A stretch of DNA of 64,000 nt from Nymphaea colorata. Its lineage: Eukaryota; Streptophyta; Magnoliopsida; Nymphaeales; Nymphaeaceae. The notes under the pieces were generated by a model that had not been told where the DNA came from, ran no database searches, and worked only from the letters and a program-made list of their open reading frames with translations. Position 1 is the stretch's first letter, and each line of letters begins with the position of its first letter. Of this stretch, positions 1 through 10,809 are shown one piece after another. The stretch covers positions 22,550,412 through 22,614,411 of the forward strand of contig NC_045139.1 of the NCBI RefSeq assembly GCF_008831285.2, in the 5' to 3' direction. The translations under genes were made by a program, and so were the position numbers.

Positions 1-128
1 TCGAAGATACCGGTGCCCACCGTCCCTGTTCCAGCAGAGACATCAAGACGCTGCAAAGCGCTTAAGACGGCGAGCAGGAGGCTCGCGAAGGTCACCACGC
101 GTGCCCAGCGAGAGAACATGTCCGCCAT
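1..128 (-). CDS. Partial N-terminus of a hydrophobic, possibly secreted or membrane protein
   Basis: An open frame on the minus strand begins with ATG at 128 and runs off the window at base 1 (about 42 codons). A second in-frame ATG lies at 119. The first residues are MADMFSRWARVV, followed by a hydrophobic stretch (FASLLLAVLSAL) at roughly residues 14-25, then a small-residue segment rich in Gly, Thr and Val. That arrangement fits a signal peptide or a first membrane segment. GC content is far above the flanking DNA, as expected for a plant first exon. I do not recognise the family. Because only one end is visible, a chance open frame cannot be excluded. Confidence 0.35.
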   Translation of the reverse strand, partial: MADMFSRWARVVTFASLLLAVLSALQRLDVSAGTGTVGTGIF

Positions 129-380
129 TTGAAGTCCGACGATGCTTCTTCTTCGGAGGATGAACCTGCTGTTTGATAACAAGAAAATAATTCAACATTA
201 AAATGTTAACATGAGCATGAGAGAGAGCGCACTTTTAAGACCACTGTTTGGCAAACACGCAGAAAGTCATCTAAGACGGCTAAATCATCCGCTACGAATC
301 AAGTCCATCGAGTCATATTGTCGACTCAACTAATTATGTGTTTCCTTTATCGTGCATTGTTGAACACTGATGTTATTTTT

Positions 381-768
381 TGAATTGTAAAATATCACAA
401 ATTTTATCAATCATACATAAATACTCTAATATGTTATTCAATTTTAATTGATAAAAAATTAAACATAAAGTCCTAACAAGCTTAACTTTTTCATCTATTT
501 ATTAAAAAAAAATGCATTGTAAAAATTTATATCTTGACCCAACCGAGTCAACTCTCTAACCCAATGACTCAGTTTGAATTGTAAAATATCACAAATTTTA
601 TCAATCATACATAAATACTCTAATATGTTATTCAATTTTAATTGATAAAAAATTAAACATAAAGTCCTAACAAGGTTAACTTCTTCATCTATTTATTAAA
701 AAAAATGCATTGTAAAAATTTATATCTTGACCCAACCGAGTCAACTCTCTAACCCAATGACTCAGTTT
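381..768. repeat. 194-bp direct tandem duplication
   Basis: Two adjacent copies (381-574 and 575-768) are almost identical; I see only a one-base difference in an A run and a couple of substitutions (for example aagctt/aaggtt). Each copy starts with tgaattgtaaaatatcac and ends with the ccgagtcaactc/gactcagt block. There is no coding potential. The near-identity suggests a recent duplication. Confidence 0.9.
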
Positions 769-3272
769 TCAACTGAGTCGAGTTGGAGTCAGGGGTTTAC
801 CAACTACGATAAGAGAAGCCATAGCATAAAGCTAATCAGTTGCTAACTCTTAAATGCATGTTTCCAATAATGTATATCTCACCTAGCAAAGGGTACAAAC
901 AGGTTAAAATCCAAGTCTATAGAACTAAATTTCACCTAAGTAGATGACTCTAGGACTTAGATGCTCCTACATGATACCGAACCTGATCAGTGCTGCTTAA
1001 GTGGTATAATTGTCTTTGGAACATAGAAGTTAGACACCATGCAAGATGTGCTGCATATGAGCCAAGTCATGTTCGAGTTGGGCCAGCTTGAGCTCGACTC
1101 AACTAAAAAAACTCGAGTCCAGTTCAACAAAACAAGCTCGAGCTTGACTCGTTTATGTTAAGCATGTCTCATTTTTTAACTCATTTAACTTGATTATGTT
1201 AAACATGTCGCATTTTTTAATTCATTTAACTCAATTAACTTATTTAATTCGATTATAATTCAATTATTCATTGTGTAGTCAAGCTGAGTCGAGTTTAAAT
1301 GAGTCAAGCTCTTAAACTTGAACTCGACTTGTTTAACATTTCAAACATACAATTGAACTCGAATTCGACTCGTTCATAAATGAGTCGAGTTCAAGTTGTG
1401 TTTTAACGAGCAAGAATAGAGCTCGAGCTGTCTCAACTCGTTCTGTAGCCCTAAAACCAAGAGCCTGGCAGTCGACTGTATAACAAAACGTTTCTTCATG
1501 ATACGAAAGATATCTATACTAATGCAAGGCACATAACACCACCAAGCATGCATTTGATTAATGACAATCGATAATTACCTGAAAAGCAATAGCAGCTAAA
1601 GGCAGAGCCACATATGGGCTGATTCATGTTTCCTTTATTTTAAATTAATATTTTTTAATATTTGGTTTATTATATGAATAACCCTTTAGAAATTTTTTCT
1701 AGATCTGTCACTTATGGCAGCCCTATTTTGCACAACAAATGAATTGCTAAAAAATGAAAGGTCATAACGCACATGACCAAAATAAACAGCTAGTTTATCC
1801 TAAATTGAGATGGACGTTGTAGTACATCAATAAATACTCATATGACCTTTTTGCAAGTAATGCAGAAGAATGTTATAAGATGATGGAAATTATTTCTTAA
1901 TATTGAAAAAAAAGGAATAAACTCTTGTAGGAAATATCTAATTCATGAATCCTGGAGCCCATCAAATGGATCATATTCGGGTTAGACATTCGAATGACTT
2001 CTAAAATAGAAAAAAAAATAACATCCTACTAAGAGATTAGCATATTTAAGAAATGACAACTGATTGGATTTGGATATAAATTTAGTGTCAAATAATTATC
2101 TAATAAATTCATATTCATAAAAATTGCTAACTATATATCTATTTTTTTCTTAAAAGTGTTTGAATTTTTCAAAACTCGATGAATATGCTGAAAATAAATG
2201 CTATCCTCACATGTACCAAGACCATTTATCAAATAAAAATGTATATTTTTATTCAGTACTTTTCTGAAGGGGTTAATTAAGAACTATTGGAATGTAGTTG
2301 GATTTTCTATTTCAATTTAGTAGCATACCAATGAGACTATCAGCTATTTAATCAAAATGCAAGAATCAGTGATTTTTTTCTACAGATTCTAGTATTAATA
2401 TAATAAACAATAACATATCAGGTAATAAACTAACCCAAAGTTGATTTCATTATAATAATAAAAAACATGGAATAAGCATTCCATGATAAAAATGGAATAA
2501 GGATAACTAACATTTTGTGTGCATAGCATGTACGGTCAATATTTGGTTGTGTATTTAAATGTCATATTTAAATTCAAATGTGAAAACAAAAGTCATATTC
2601 AGATTGCCAATTAAAATTGTATTTGGATATGGCATAGATTTTCTTTGTTCACATTTAAATCCGACTTTCAATCCAAATGTGTGAGCATCTAATAAATCAG
2701 ATATTGTAAAGAGTACGTTTGATTTGAATCCTATTATTTGACATCCCTAATTGTATGTGAGAACTTTCTTTTGAAGTTAGGAGTCTTTCAGAGATTTTAG
2801 CTACAAAAATATTTGATTACTAGACGTGGAGCCTTTGTGTGCTTGTATTATAAATCCAAGTGATGTGCAATATGATGAAAAGTTTTGATGCTCTTGATCT
2901 TCAAATTCTTCGCTTGGAAGGTTACAATTACCGTACCTTAGTTCTCTAATCATGCTTGTATGTTCTGAGATGTTGACTCACAGTGTGAGGAAAATTTTTT
3001 ACATCAATAAAGTTTAATGATTAACTTTTAATTGTTGACATGTCTCCTAACTTGTCTTTAGAAACTGTTCACTTGTTTTGAATAGTTTCAACAGTTTTAT
3101 GTTGTTCAGATTGGCAATGGGATGGTATTCATTTGCAAAACATCGTTTACTCATGCAACATTATTCATTTTCTTTCCTACTTCAGAAGTATCCATATCTT
3201 TACAGTTTTAAACTGTTACAAGGCTGGGTTCCTTTAAATCATGATAAGCCTTTTGCATAAGATGTCCAAGTT
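769..3272. other. Intergenic AT-rich DNA
   Basis: No gene is supported here. The stretch contains the GAGTCGAG-rich repeat at 1074-1442. An AT-rich fragment at about 1595-1740 starts with a ggcagagcca motif resembling the ends of fragments near 20640-20800, 47115-47310 and 60345-60420. Diverged inverted copies of a tttaaattcaaatgtg-like motif lie at about 2560-2690. The only open frame, 3078-3260 on the plus strand, shows no coding signature. Confidence 0.6.
1074..1442. repeat. Degenerate GAGTCGAG/CTCGACTC-rich repeat
   Basis: Short words such as gagctcgactc, actcgagtcc, gagtcgagttt and cgactcgttc recur on both strands throughout this stretch, mixed with tttaactcattta-type words. It reads as an old degenerate repeat with local dyad symmetry. 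No element ends are visible. Confidence 0.6.
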
Positions 3273-3277
3273 ATTAC

Positions 3278-3672
3278 TGTTGGGATTTTCCCATCTGGAT
3301 AGTCTTGCGTCGATACGGGTCCATATCCGTTTCGGACCCTTAAGTATAAATACTTGTGTCTTGTGATGGTGTGAGACACATTCAATTTTTACCGTTTGGG
3401 TAATCGGTCCCCTTAGCCATACGTGAATTGTCTGTCCTCATCACTGGGCTGCTATGGCTGAGGAGAGAAACCCATTGCCACCGCCAATGCCGCAGGGGAA
3501 CGACTCTATGGGGACTGTAGCCGTTCTTCCCACAGCCGTCGACATTCAGTCGGCGGTAGCCTCTACAGGTTCTTCTTCCGCCCTTTATGAAACACATGAA
3601 TCATGAATGTCTCTTTCGATTTCTGCATTTTCGTTTTGTGCGCTATCTTTGATTCTAGCAAAGTTCCAACAA
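3278..3672 (+). repeat. Copia-1 5' LTR (395 bp)
   Basis: It begins TGTTGGGATTTTCC and ends GTTCCAACA, and matches 9762-10168 along its length. It is 12 bases shorter than the 3' copy, mainly because of a shorter ccgccgcca-type run. It carries a TATA-like motif (see 3345-3351). The sequence just after it, tgggttatgggcccac, does not look like the common copia primer-binding site for initiator Met-tRNA, so the primer is unclear. Confidence 0.95.
3345..3351 (+). promoter_or_regulatory. TATA-like box of the Copia-1 LTR
   Basis: The motif tataaat lies about 67 bases into the LTR and is conserved in the 3' LTR at the same relative position. This is a typical U3 location for the element's own promoter. 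It is inferred from motif and position only. Confidence 0.5.
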
Positions 3673-5401
3673 TGGGTTATGGGCCCACACCACGCACCAC
3701 TGCGCGTTTCCCTTTGCATACTGTTTTTTCACGCAAAGGGAATAGGGCAGAAACGTGGTCACCGACGTGCCTGTTCATTCCTCTGTTTGCACAATAGGCG
3801 ATGGAAGCGTTGGGCTTCTGTTGCAGTCGCAGGGATAGGAATCAGGGAGAGGCAACAGACGTGGCTCTTGCCGGCGCCCACCCACTGCGTTGGGAATGAT
3901 CAGGGAAAAGAGGGAAAGGGGAAGGCGACGGAAGGCTTCAGTTGAAGGGCGACTGAAGGAAGGGAGGCCACTGGCGGGATCACCGTCGCCAGACGGCACC
4001 CGCCGGCGTCCACCCAATCACCCGTCGTCCTCCCGCTGCCACTGGTCATGCCCAAATCTGAAAGATGGAGGGCATAGGGACAGACGATGGCTGAGGAGGG
4101 CGATGGCCGGTCAGAGGCCCACCGGCGGCTTCCCTGTAGCCGGGCGGTGCCGTGATACTCGCCGGCGCCGACCCAAGGCTTCCCTCAGCCCGTCGGAGAA
4201 GAACCCGCCGTTCCCTGCGTTCGGCGTTTTGCAGAGGAGTGGCGGTTTCTCGCTGCCTGAAACCGCTCGCTCAGTCAAGCGGGAGACGATCGAGCGGGAG
4301 GCGGTTGGACCCGGGTCGGGTCATGTTGATCTGACCCGGATCCATAATATTTAAAAAGAAAAAAAAAACTCGTTGCGCCCGCTCTTCCGCCCGCTTTGAT
4401 TTCAAATTTATGGATCAGGTCGGGTCTGGTTGGACCCGAACCGTATCCATACGGTCTGATTTAAAACAGAACCGATTCGGTCCGTTTTAGAACTGATTCG
4501 GTCCGTTTCAGAACCGATTCGGTCCGTTTTAGAACCGATTCAGATCTTTTCTGGACCGGTTCAATTGATTTTCAGACCGGTTCATTCAGTTTTAAAACCG
4601 ATTCGGGCTTTTTCAAACCGATTCAGAGTTGTTTGAGACCGGTTCTTTCCCTTTTCGGACCGGTTCATCTAGTTTTCCACCGGTTCGGTCCATTTAGGAC
4701 TGATACGGGCCGGTTCTAAGCTAGAGGGAGCCGGTATATGTGGTTGTATGCCCATTTAAGGTGATTAATAGATTGGTTCGATCATTTTAGATCGATACGG
4801 GACCAATTCATTATGTTTTATGGAGCTTTAATGAATAATTTAGATAGCATTAAGTTGATTATGCAGAAATGATTCATGTGATTCGTGTATTTCATTTTAA
4901 ATGTGTTATTATGACATATTATATTCTTGTATCCTGTTTTGTTTAGGATTATGCTAAAGTTAATTTTTATTGCATGATCATAAAGTTGTACGATAACGCT
5001 AATGTAAGGAGCCTATGATTAGTTAAATCATGTTATACCTCACCAAAGTTACTACGCATGATTTAAAGGCACATTAGTGTTTCATGTTGTATTTATTCTC
5101 ATTTGAAGTAACATAATTACCCAAAGGTAGTGTGTTATGTTCAAGAGAATAAGTACAGTAAAATAGGAAAATAGATCCTTACATAGTTCTGTCATTTTAC
5201 ACCCAAAGGTGTTATGCTTAACTATAGTTTTGATTTACATTTCCTAGTTTTACTAGATAAAGTTAAGACGGAATACATGTGCGTATTAGGTATATTACCA
5301 AAGTAGCATCCTAATAACCCCATGTATTTGTCTTGGAAATAGTAGACATAAAGAGCCTTTTATTCGGTTTATTGTTCCATATGGTTTGTCTCATATAATG
5401 C
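3673..5401 (+). other. Copia-1 untranslated leader, unusually long
   Basis: About 1.7 kb separates the 5' LTR from gag. The first 700 bases are GC-rich, unlike the rest of the element, and contain overlapping open frames on both strands with repetitive Arg/Gly/Pro-rich translations that resemble no domain I know. A 21-bp tandem array follows at 4471-4720, then AT-rich DNA up to the gag ATG. The GC-rich block could be captured host DNA (for example a 5' UTR or first exon), but nothing in it identifies a donor. Confidence 0.6.
4471..4720 (+). repeat. 21-bp tandem array with ACCGRTTC core
   Basis: The core accgattcgg or accggttc recurs at 4471, 4492, 4513, 4534, 4555, 4576, 4597, 4617, 4638, 4659 and 4679, a period of 21 with two steps of 20. 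Units drift along the array between ACCGATTC and ACCGGTTC; the latter contains the palindrome ACCGGT. It lies between the GC-rich leader block and gag. Confidence 0.9.
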
Positions 5402-6295
5402 ATGTCAACTTATAGATGTCTTTTGTCGTCTGCAGTGCCTGAATCTATTTATTTTAATGCTTCAAATTCTATCCCTTTACTTGATGATTCAAATTATGCT
5501 GAATGGAAAGAAAATGTTGTGTTTATATTGAGGTATATGGATCTGGATATGGCTTTGAGGCGACTTGAACCACTACCTCTTACACCAGAAAGTAGACATA
5601 ATGAAATAATGTATTTTGACAAGTGGGAGCGTTCTAACCGACTAAGTTTGTTGCTTTTGCAATCAAGGGTCGCTAAGAACATACGTGGTGCTATCCCACC
5701 TTGTAGATCGGTGAGAGAGTTCTTGGATGCAGTTGAAGCTCAGTTTGTCAGCTCTCATAAAGCCAGAGCTAGTACCCTAATGTCAAAGTTAATATCTATG
5801 AAATATCAAGGAGGGGGTAACATTCGCCAGCATATGTTAGAAATGAGGAACATTGCTTCTCAATTGAATGACATGAAGTTGACTATTTCTGAATCTTTCT
5901 TGGTATTCTTTACTTTGACCTCTTTACCAGCTGAATATACTCCTTTTAAGATCAGTTACAACACACATAATACTGAATGGACATTCAATGAATTGATGTC
6001 TAAGTGTGTTGAAGAGGAGGAAAGGATGAAGGGTGAGAAGTTGCAAAGTGCACATATGGTTTCTCACTCTGGGGCTGGTAAAGTTGACATAAAGAAAAGT
6101 TTAATGAAAAGGAGTGCCAAGAAGAAGTCATCAAGTCAACCTGCTTCTCAAACTGCGCAGACTAACTTAGCTCCTATAAAGTGTTTCTTTTGCAAGAAAA
6201 AGGGGCATAAGAAGTCAGACTGCATCAAGTACAAGAATTGGTTAGAGAAGAAAGGTAACATGTCATTTGTTTCACTTGAAAGTAATATGTTATAA
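5402..6295 (+). pseudogene. gag: Copia-1 gag (capsid and zinc knuckle)
   Basis: An open frame of 297 codons encodes a copia-type Gag, the structural protein of the virus-like particle. The N-terminal part contains LLDDSNYAEWKENV, the conserved start of plant copia Gag (residues about 25-38), followed by the UBN2-like helical region. A CCHC zinc knuckle CFFCKKKGHKKSDC (CX2CX4HX4C) lies near residues 260-273. The start at 5402 gives the usual length and short N-terminal leader. The frame ends at TAA in a position where copia elements normally read on into the protease, so the stop reflects a small indel rather than a natural boundary. The gag portion itself appears intact. Confidence 0.9.
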
Positions 6296-6845
6296 TGTTC
6301 CTATTAATAGCTGGTGGATTGACTCTGGTGCTACTGTGCATATTGCCAATAATTTACATGACTTTATGAGTAAAAGGGAACCAACACTACATGAGAGGAG
6401 CATTTTCTCAGGAAATAAAATGCGCTCACATGTGAAGGCTGTAGGAGAATGCCAGATTAGGCTTGATACTGGCTTTGTTTTGGATCTTCATGATGTTTTC
6501 TTTGTTCCATCATATAGTAGAAACTTAATTTCTGTATCAAGACTGGACAAATTTGATTTCTGTTTAAAGTTTGAGAATTCAAAGATGTTTATTTATAAAG
6601 ATCTTGTTGAAATTGGTTCTGTTATTTTGTGTGATGGTTTATACAAGTTGAATGTGAAGATCCAATCTCCTGAATTGTTGGTTTCTAGTCATTGTATAAG
6701 TGGCAACAAGCGTAGTACCATAAAGGATGATTCATACATGCTATGGCACCGCCGTTTGGGTCATATCTCTGAAAAGAGAATAAGGAGACTCATAAATGAA
6801 GGGATCTTACGATCTATGGCACCGCCGTTTGGGTCATATCTCTGA
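6267..6845 (+). pseudogene. pol: Copia-1 protease and start of GAG-pre-integrase region
   Basis: This frame overlaps the end of gag and is shifted relative to it. It contains the aspartic protease signature WWIDSGATVHI at about residues 16-26 (catalytic Asp in DSGA), then the conserved VPSYSRNLISVSRLDK stretch typical of copia proteases. Near the end it enters the HHCC-like GAG-pre-integrase motif LWHRRLGHISEKRIRRL and is then broken by the 73-bp duplication, reading into a stop at 6843-6845. Confidence 0.88.
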
Positions 6846-6886
6846 AAAGAGAATAAGGAGACTCATAAATGAAGGGATCTTACGAT
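6741..6886 (+). repeat. 73-bp out-of-frame tandem duplication in Copia-1 pol
   Basis: The block beginning ctatggcaccgccgtttggg occurs at 6741-6813 and again at 6814-6886, apparently identical. Because 73 is not a multiple of three, translation entering from the protease side terminates at 6845, while the downstream integrase frame continues only from the second copy. Confidence 0.95.
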
Positions 6887-9561
6887 CTCTTGATTTTACA
6901 GATAACGACATATGTGTAGATTGCATAAAGGCAAAGCAAACTAACATATATAAAGAAGGTACCGAGCGATGTACTGAAAGATTAGGAATTGTTCACACAG
7001 ATGTTTGTGGACCTTTCCCTCCTTGTTACACAGGCGAAAAGTATTTTGTCACCTTTATAGATGACTATTCTCGGTATTTGTATCTCTACTTAATCTTTGA
7101 AAAATCTGATGTGTGTCAAGTTTTCAAAGAATATAAGAAAGAAGTAGAAAAACAAATCGGTGAAGTTATCAAGATAGTCAGATCAGATAGAGGTGGTGAA
7201 TATTATGGTAGGTTTACTGAGATGGGACAAAGGGATGGACCATTAGCACGATTTTTAAAGGAAGAAGGCATTGTGCCTCAATACACTATGCCAGGCAACG
7301 CCTACCAAAATGGTGTTGCTGAAAAAAGAAATTGTACACTTAAAGAAATGGTTCGAGCTATGTTAAATTACTCTACTCTCCCTCTAACCTTGTGGGGTGA
7401 AACTCTCAGGACAGCAGTGCATATCCAAAATAGGGTTCCTACTAAGGCTATTCCCATAACTCCTTACGAGTTATGGATAGGTAGGAAACCTTCTCTTTCT
7501 TATATGCACATATGGGGATGTCCTGCTGAAGCTAAATTGTATAACCCCTACATAAAAGCCTTTGATCCTAGAACAACCAGTGGTTTCTTTATTGGTTATC
7601 CAGAAAGATCGAAAGGTTATAGGTTTTATTGTCCATCTCATACACCACATATTATGGAAACAGATAAGGCTAAGTTCCTGGAAGATGGCTCATTTGGGTT
7701 AGATGCATTAGAAAACCTCAATTTTGAGGAAATACAGGATACTGAAAGTAGACCTGATAAAGAGAATATAAATGTGTATGATTATGTTGTCTCCCAGGAT
7801 GACATGAATGCAAATCATACAGGCAATGCATCAGATCCAGATGAATTAAGTGTAGATCATACTGATGAACACGAACAAGATGTGGTCATACAAATTGAAA
7901 ATGATCAATTACATGTTCGTAGATCTACAATGGCCAGGAGATCTGCCATATCATCAGACTATGTGGTATACCTACAAGAGCATAGTGATTTGATAGATGT
8001 TGATGATGATCCTTTCACATTCATTGAAGCCGTTGAAAGCAAACAATATAGGCACTGGATTAATGCAATGAAAGAACAGCTTGACTCTATGGCTAAAAAC
8101 CAGACATGGAGCCTTGTGTCGTTGCCTGAAGAAGTAAAACCCGTAGGGTGTAAATGAGTCTATAAGACCAAGAGAGACTCTAAAGGCAACATAGAGAAAT
8201 ACAAAGCAATATTAGTTGCTAAAGAATTCACACAAATGGAGGACATTGACTATAATGAGACATATTCACCTGTCTCTGCTAAAGAGTCAATGAGGATTGT
8301 CCTTGCACTTGTAGCTCATTTTGACTTAGAGCTACATCAGATGGATGTAAAAACAGCTTTCTTGAATGATGATTTGGATGAAGAGGTATATATGGATCAA
8401 CCTCAAGGGTTTTCTGAGAGTGGTAAAGATCATTTGGTTTGCAAGCTTAATAAAGCAATTTATGGACTTAAACAGACCTCACGTCAATGGTACATTAAGT
8501 TTTTCGAAGTCATTACGACTTTTGGGTTTACAAAAAATATCATTGATCGATGTGTGTATCTTAAGACATGTGGGAGTAAGTTCATAATTTTGACTTTATA
8601 TGTGGATGACATTTTGCTTGCTTCAAATGATCTTCGATTGCTAACAGAAACCAAACATTTTCTCGCATCTCATTTTGAGATGAAGGACATGGGTGAGGCT
8701 TCATTTGTTCTTGGCATTGAGATTCGTCGAGACAGATCTAAATGTGTTTTAAGTTTCTCCCAATCAACATACATCAATAAAGTTCTGAGAATTGTTCTCC
8801 TATTTCGACACCTAGCTAAAGGGGATAAATTGAGCCTAAATGATTGTCCAAAGGACGAATTTGAAAAGGCACAAATGATCAACATTCCATATACATCAGC
8901 AGTTGGCAGCTTGCAGTATGCACAGAGTTGCACTAGGCCTGACATTTCCTTTGCTGTTGGGATGCTTGGTAGATTTCAATCTAATCCAGGCATTGCACAT
9001 TGGAAGGCCGTAAAGAGAGTCATGCGATACTTGCAAGGGACAAAAGATTACATGTTGACATATCGCAAGGTGGACCATTTAGAAGTGATTGGCTATTCTG
9101 ATGCCAATCTTGGAGGATGTACCGATAGTAGAAAGTCTGCTACTGGTTTTGTTTTCCTTCTATCAGGAGGTGCCATCTCATGGGGGAGCAAAAAGCAGAC
9201 TGTGACTGCTGCTCACACCATGGAAGCAGAATTCATTGCATTATATGAGACTACATCACAGGCAATTTGGATAAAGAATTTCGTTTCACAGCTCAAGATA
9301 GTGGATTCTATTGATAGACCACTTAAGGTTCACTGTGATAATGAAGCTGCAGTGTCCTTTTCCAACAACAACAAAAGTACTACTTCTTGTAAGCATATGG
9401 AACTTAAGTATTTTGTTGTTAAAGAAAGGACAAAGAATCAACTAGTGTGTATTCAATACATTGGAACTACAGATATGGTTGTAGATCCTCTTACTAAAGC
9501 GATAGCATCTGGTATGTTCTTTGAACATGTTAAGAGGATGGGTTTGTATAGTTCAATGTAA
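6796..9561 (+). pseudogene. pol: Copia-1 integrase, reverse transcriptase and RNase H, with one in-frame stop
   Basis: One reading frame runs from the second copy of the duplication to TAA at 9561, interrupted only by TGA at 8155-8157, where copia RT normally has Trp (VGCKW, so TGG to TGA). Integrase: zinc-binding WHRRLGH with CVDC, then the catalytic triad region with HTDVCGPF, RSDRGGEY and NGVAEKRN carrying D, D and E. RT: TYSPVSAKESMR, DVKTAFLN, and the catalytic LYVDDILLAS at about 8596-8625. RNase H: GYSDANLGGC, DSRKSATGF, ISWGSKKQ and METEF-like MEAEFIAL. These steps copy element RNA to DNA and integrate it in the host genome. The frame matches usual copia length. Confidence 0.92.
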
Positions 9562-9750
9562 ACACACTATTATGCAAACATTTATGAATGTGATCACATA
9601 CAGTTTGTTGATTCTCATTAAGTTTGTTGTCTATTTATTTTGTATTCTCATTTGTTTGTTGAGAAGTTTTGTAAGACAACAAGGTGGGACCTTGGAATGG
9701 ATTTTAAGGCTAATCCATTCATTTTGTTTACCATTGATATCGACTTGGAC

Positions 9751-9761
9751 TAGTGGGAGAT
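9751..9761 (+). other. Polypurine tract of Copia-1
   Basis: The sequence tagtgggagat immediately precedes the 3' LTR at 9762. It fits the plus-strand primer site of copia elements in position and composition. Confidence 0.8.
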
Positions 9762-10168
9762 TGTTGGGATTTCCCCATCTGGATAGTCCTGCGTCGATAC
9801 AGGTCCATATCCGTTTCGGACCCTTAAGTATAAATACTTGTGTCTTGTGATGGTGTGAGACACATTCAGTTTTTACCGTCTGGGTAATCGGTCCCCTTAG
9901 CCATACGTGAATTGCCTGTCCCCATCACTGGGCTGCTATGGGTGAGGAGAGAAACCCATTGCCGCCGCCACCGCCGCCGCCAATGTCGCAGGGGAACGAC
10001 TCTATGGGGACTGTAGCCGTTCTTCCCACAGCCGCCGACATTCAGTCGGCGGTCGCCTCTACAGGTTCTTCTTCCGCCCTTTATGAAACACATGAATCAT
10101 GAATGCTTCTTTCGAATTTCTGCATATTTTGTTTGTGCGCTATCTAGATTTCTAGCAAAGCTCCAACA
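9762..10168 (+). repeat. Copia-1 3' LTR (407 bp)
   Basis: It matches 3278-3672, begins TGTTGGGATTTCCC and ends GCTCCAACA, and is followed by the ATTAC target-site duplication. It has an expanded ccgccgccaccgccgcc run near 9960-9985 compared with the 5' LTR. Confidence 0.95.
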
Positions 10169-10173
10169 ATTAC

Positions 10174-10809
10174 TACTTAACTTTCCAATTTGTGCTAGAT
10201 CAAGTACACATGCAGTCAATCCAACCAGTTCTTAGTGATACATATACAATATTATAATATCCTTGCATGTTTCATACATTTATCTGCACAATATATAATG
10301 ACATTACAACTATGTAGATTGTAGTTTTTCGCATGCTTTAAGTTTTTAATCATCTTACCATTCATGTATTAAAAAACAAAGTAGCTAGTTCACCACCGCA
10401 ACTTATATCTACTTAAACAAATTATGCGAATTTTGCGGCAAAGTACTCTTGAAGGATATTCTCAATTAAGTACAAGTAAAAATCACACCAATTTCAAATT
10501 GTAAATTTCCGCAAAATAGTGAGATCGTGCCCAATCGGCATGGAACAAGATTTTGGATATTGATCCAAATTCAATAATAGATAAAATATTCCCTTCACCA
10601 CTAAAAAAAAATCAATTACACAGTTATAAGAGTTCAAACAATGAAATCATCCACTGTATTTTGACTTGACTGCCGGTGGTTCAGTCTCCATAAATCATTG
10701 AGCAAGAGAAATCATTGGTTCTTGCATGGGGAGCAGAGGCGTGAGAACTGGCTTGGCTTCTCCCTCTTTGTCACCATCATACTTGTCGATTGAGGGATTT
10801 CATCTCTTA
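10174..10809. other. Intergenic AT-rich DNA
   Basis: This is the continuation of the sequence that stood left of Copia-1 before insertion. I see no gene, RNA or element ends in it. Confidence 0.6.

Larger units (their letters stand above)
3278..10168 (+). mobile_element. Copia-1: nearly complete Ty1/copia LTR retrotransposon
   Basis: The element starts TGTTGGGA and ends CCAACA, with 5' LTR 3278-3672 and 3' LTR 9762-10168. It is flanked by a perfect 5-bp target-site duplication, ATTAC at 3273-3277 and 10169-10173. The domain order is copia-type: gag with zinc knuckle, aspartic protease, GAG-pre-integrase, integrase, reverse transcriptase, RNase H. The two LTRs differ at roughly 5% of sites by eye plus a small (GCC)n-type indel, which suggests a fairly young insertion. 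Three lesions disrupt the single gag-pol frame expected in copia elements: a frame change between gag and protease near 6290, a 73-bp out-of-frame duplication at 6741-6886, and a TGA at 8155-8157. The element is therefore probably not autonomous. Confidence 0.95.

Noticed and set aside
3603-4354. Overlapping open frames of up to 154 codons in the Copia-1 leader
   Set aside because: They occur on both strands in GC-rich DNA, have Arg/Gly/Pro-rich repetitive translations and no domain, and start partly inside the LTR.
6267-6295. A programmed frameshift between gag and protease in Copia-1
   Set aside because: Copia elements normally use one frame. I see no slippery site with a conserved structure, and other lesions nearby show the element is decaying.
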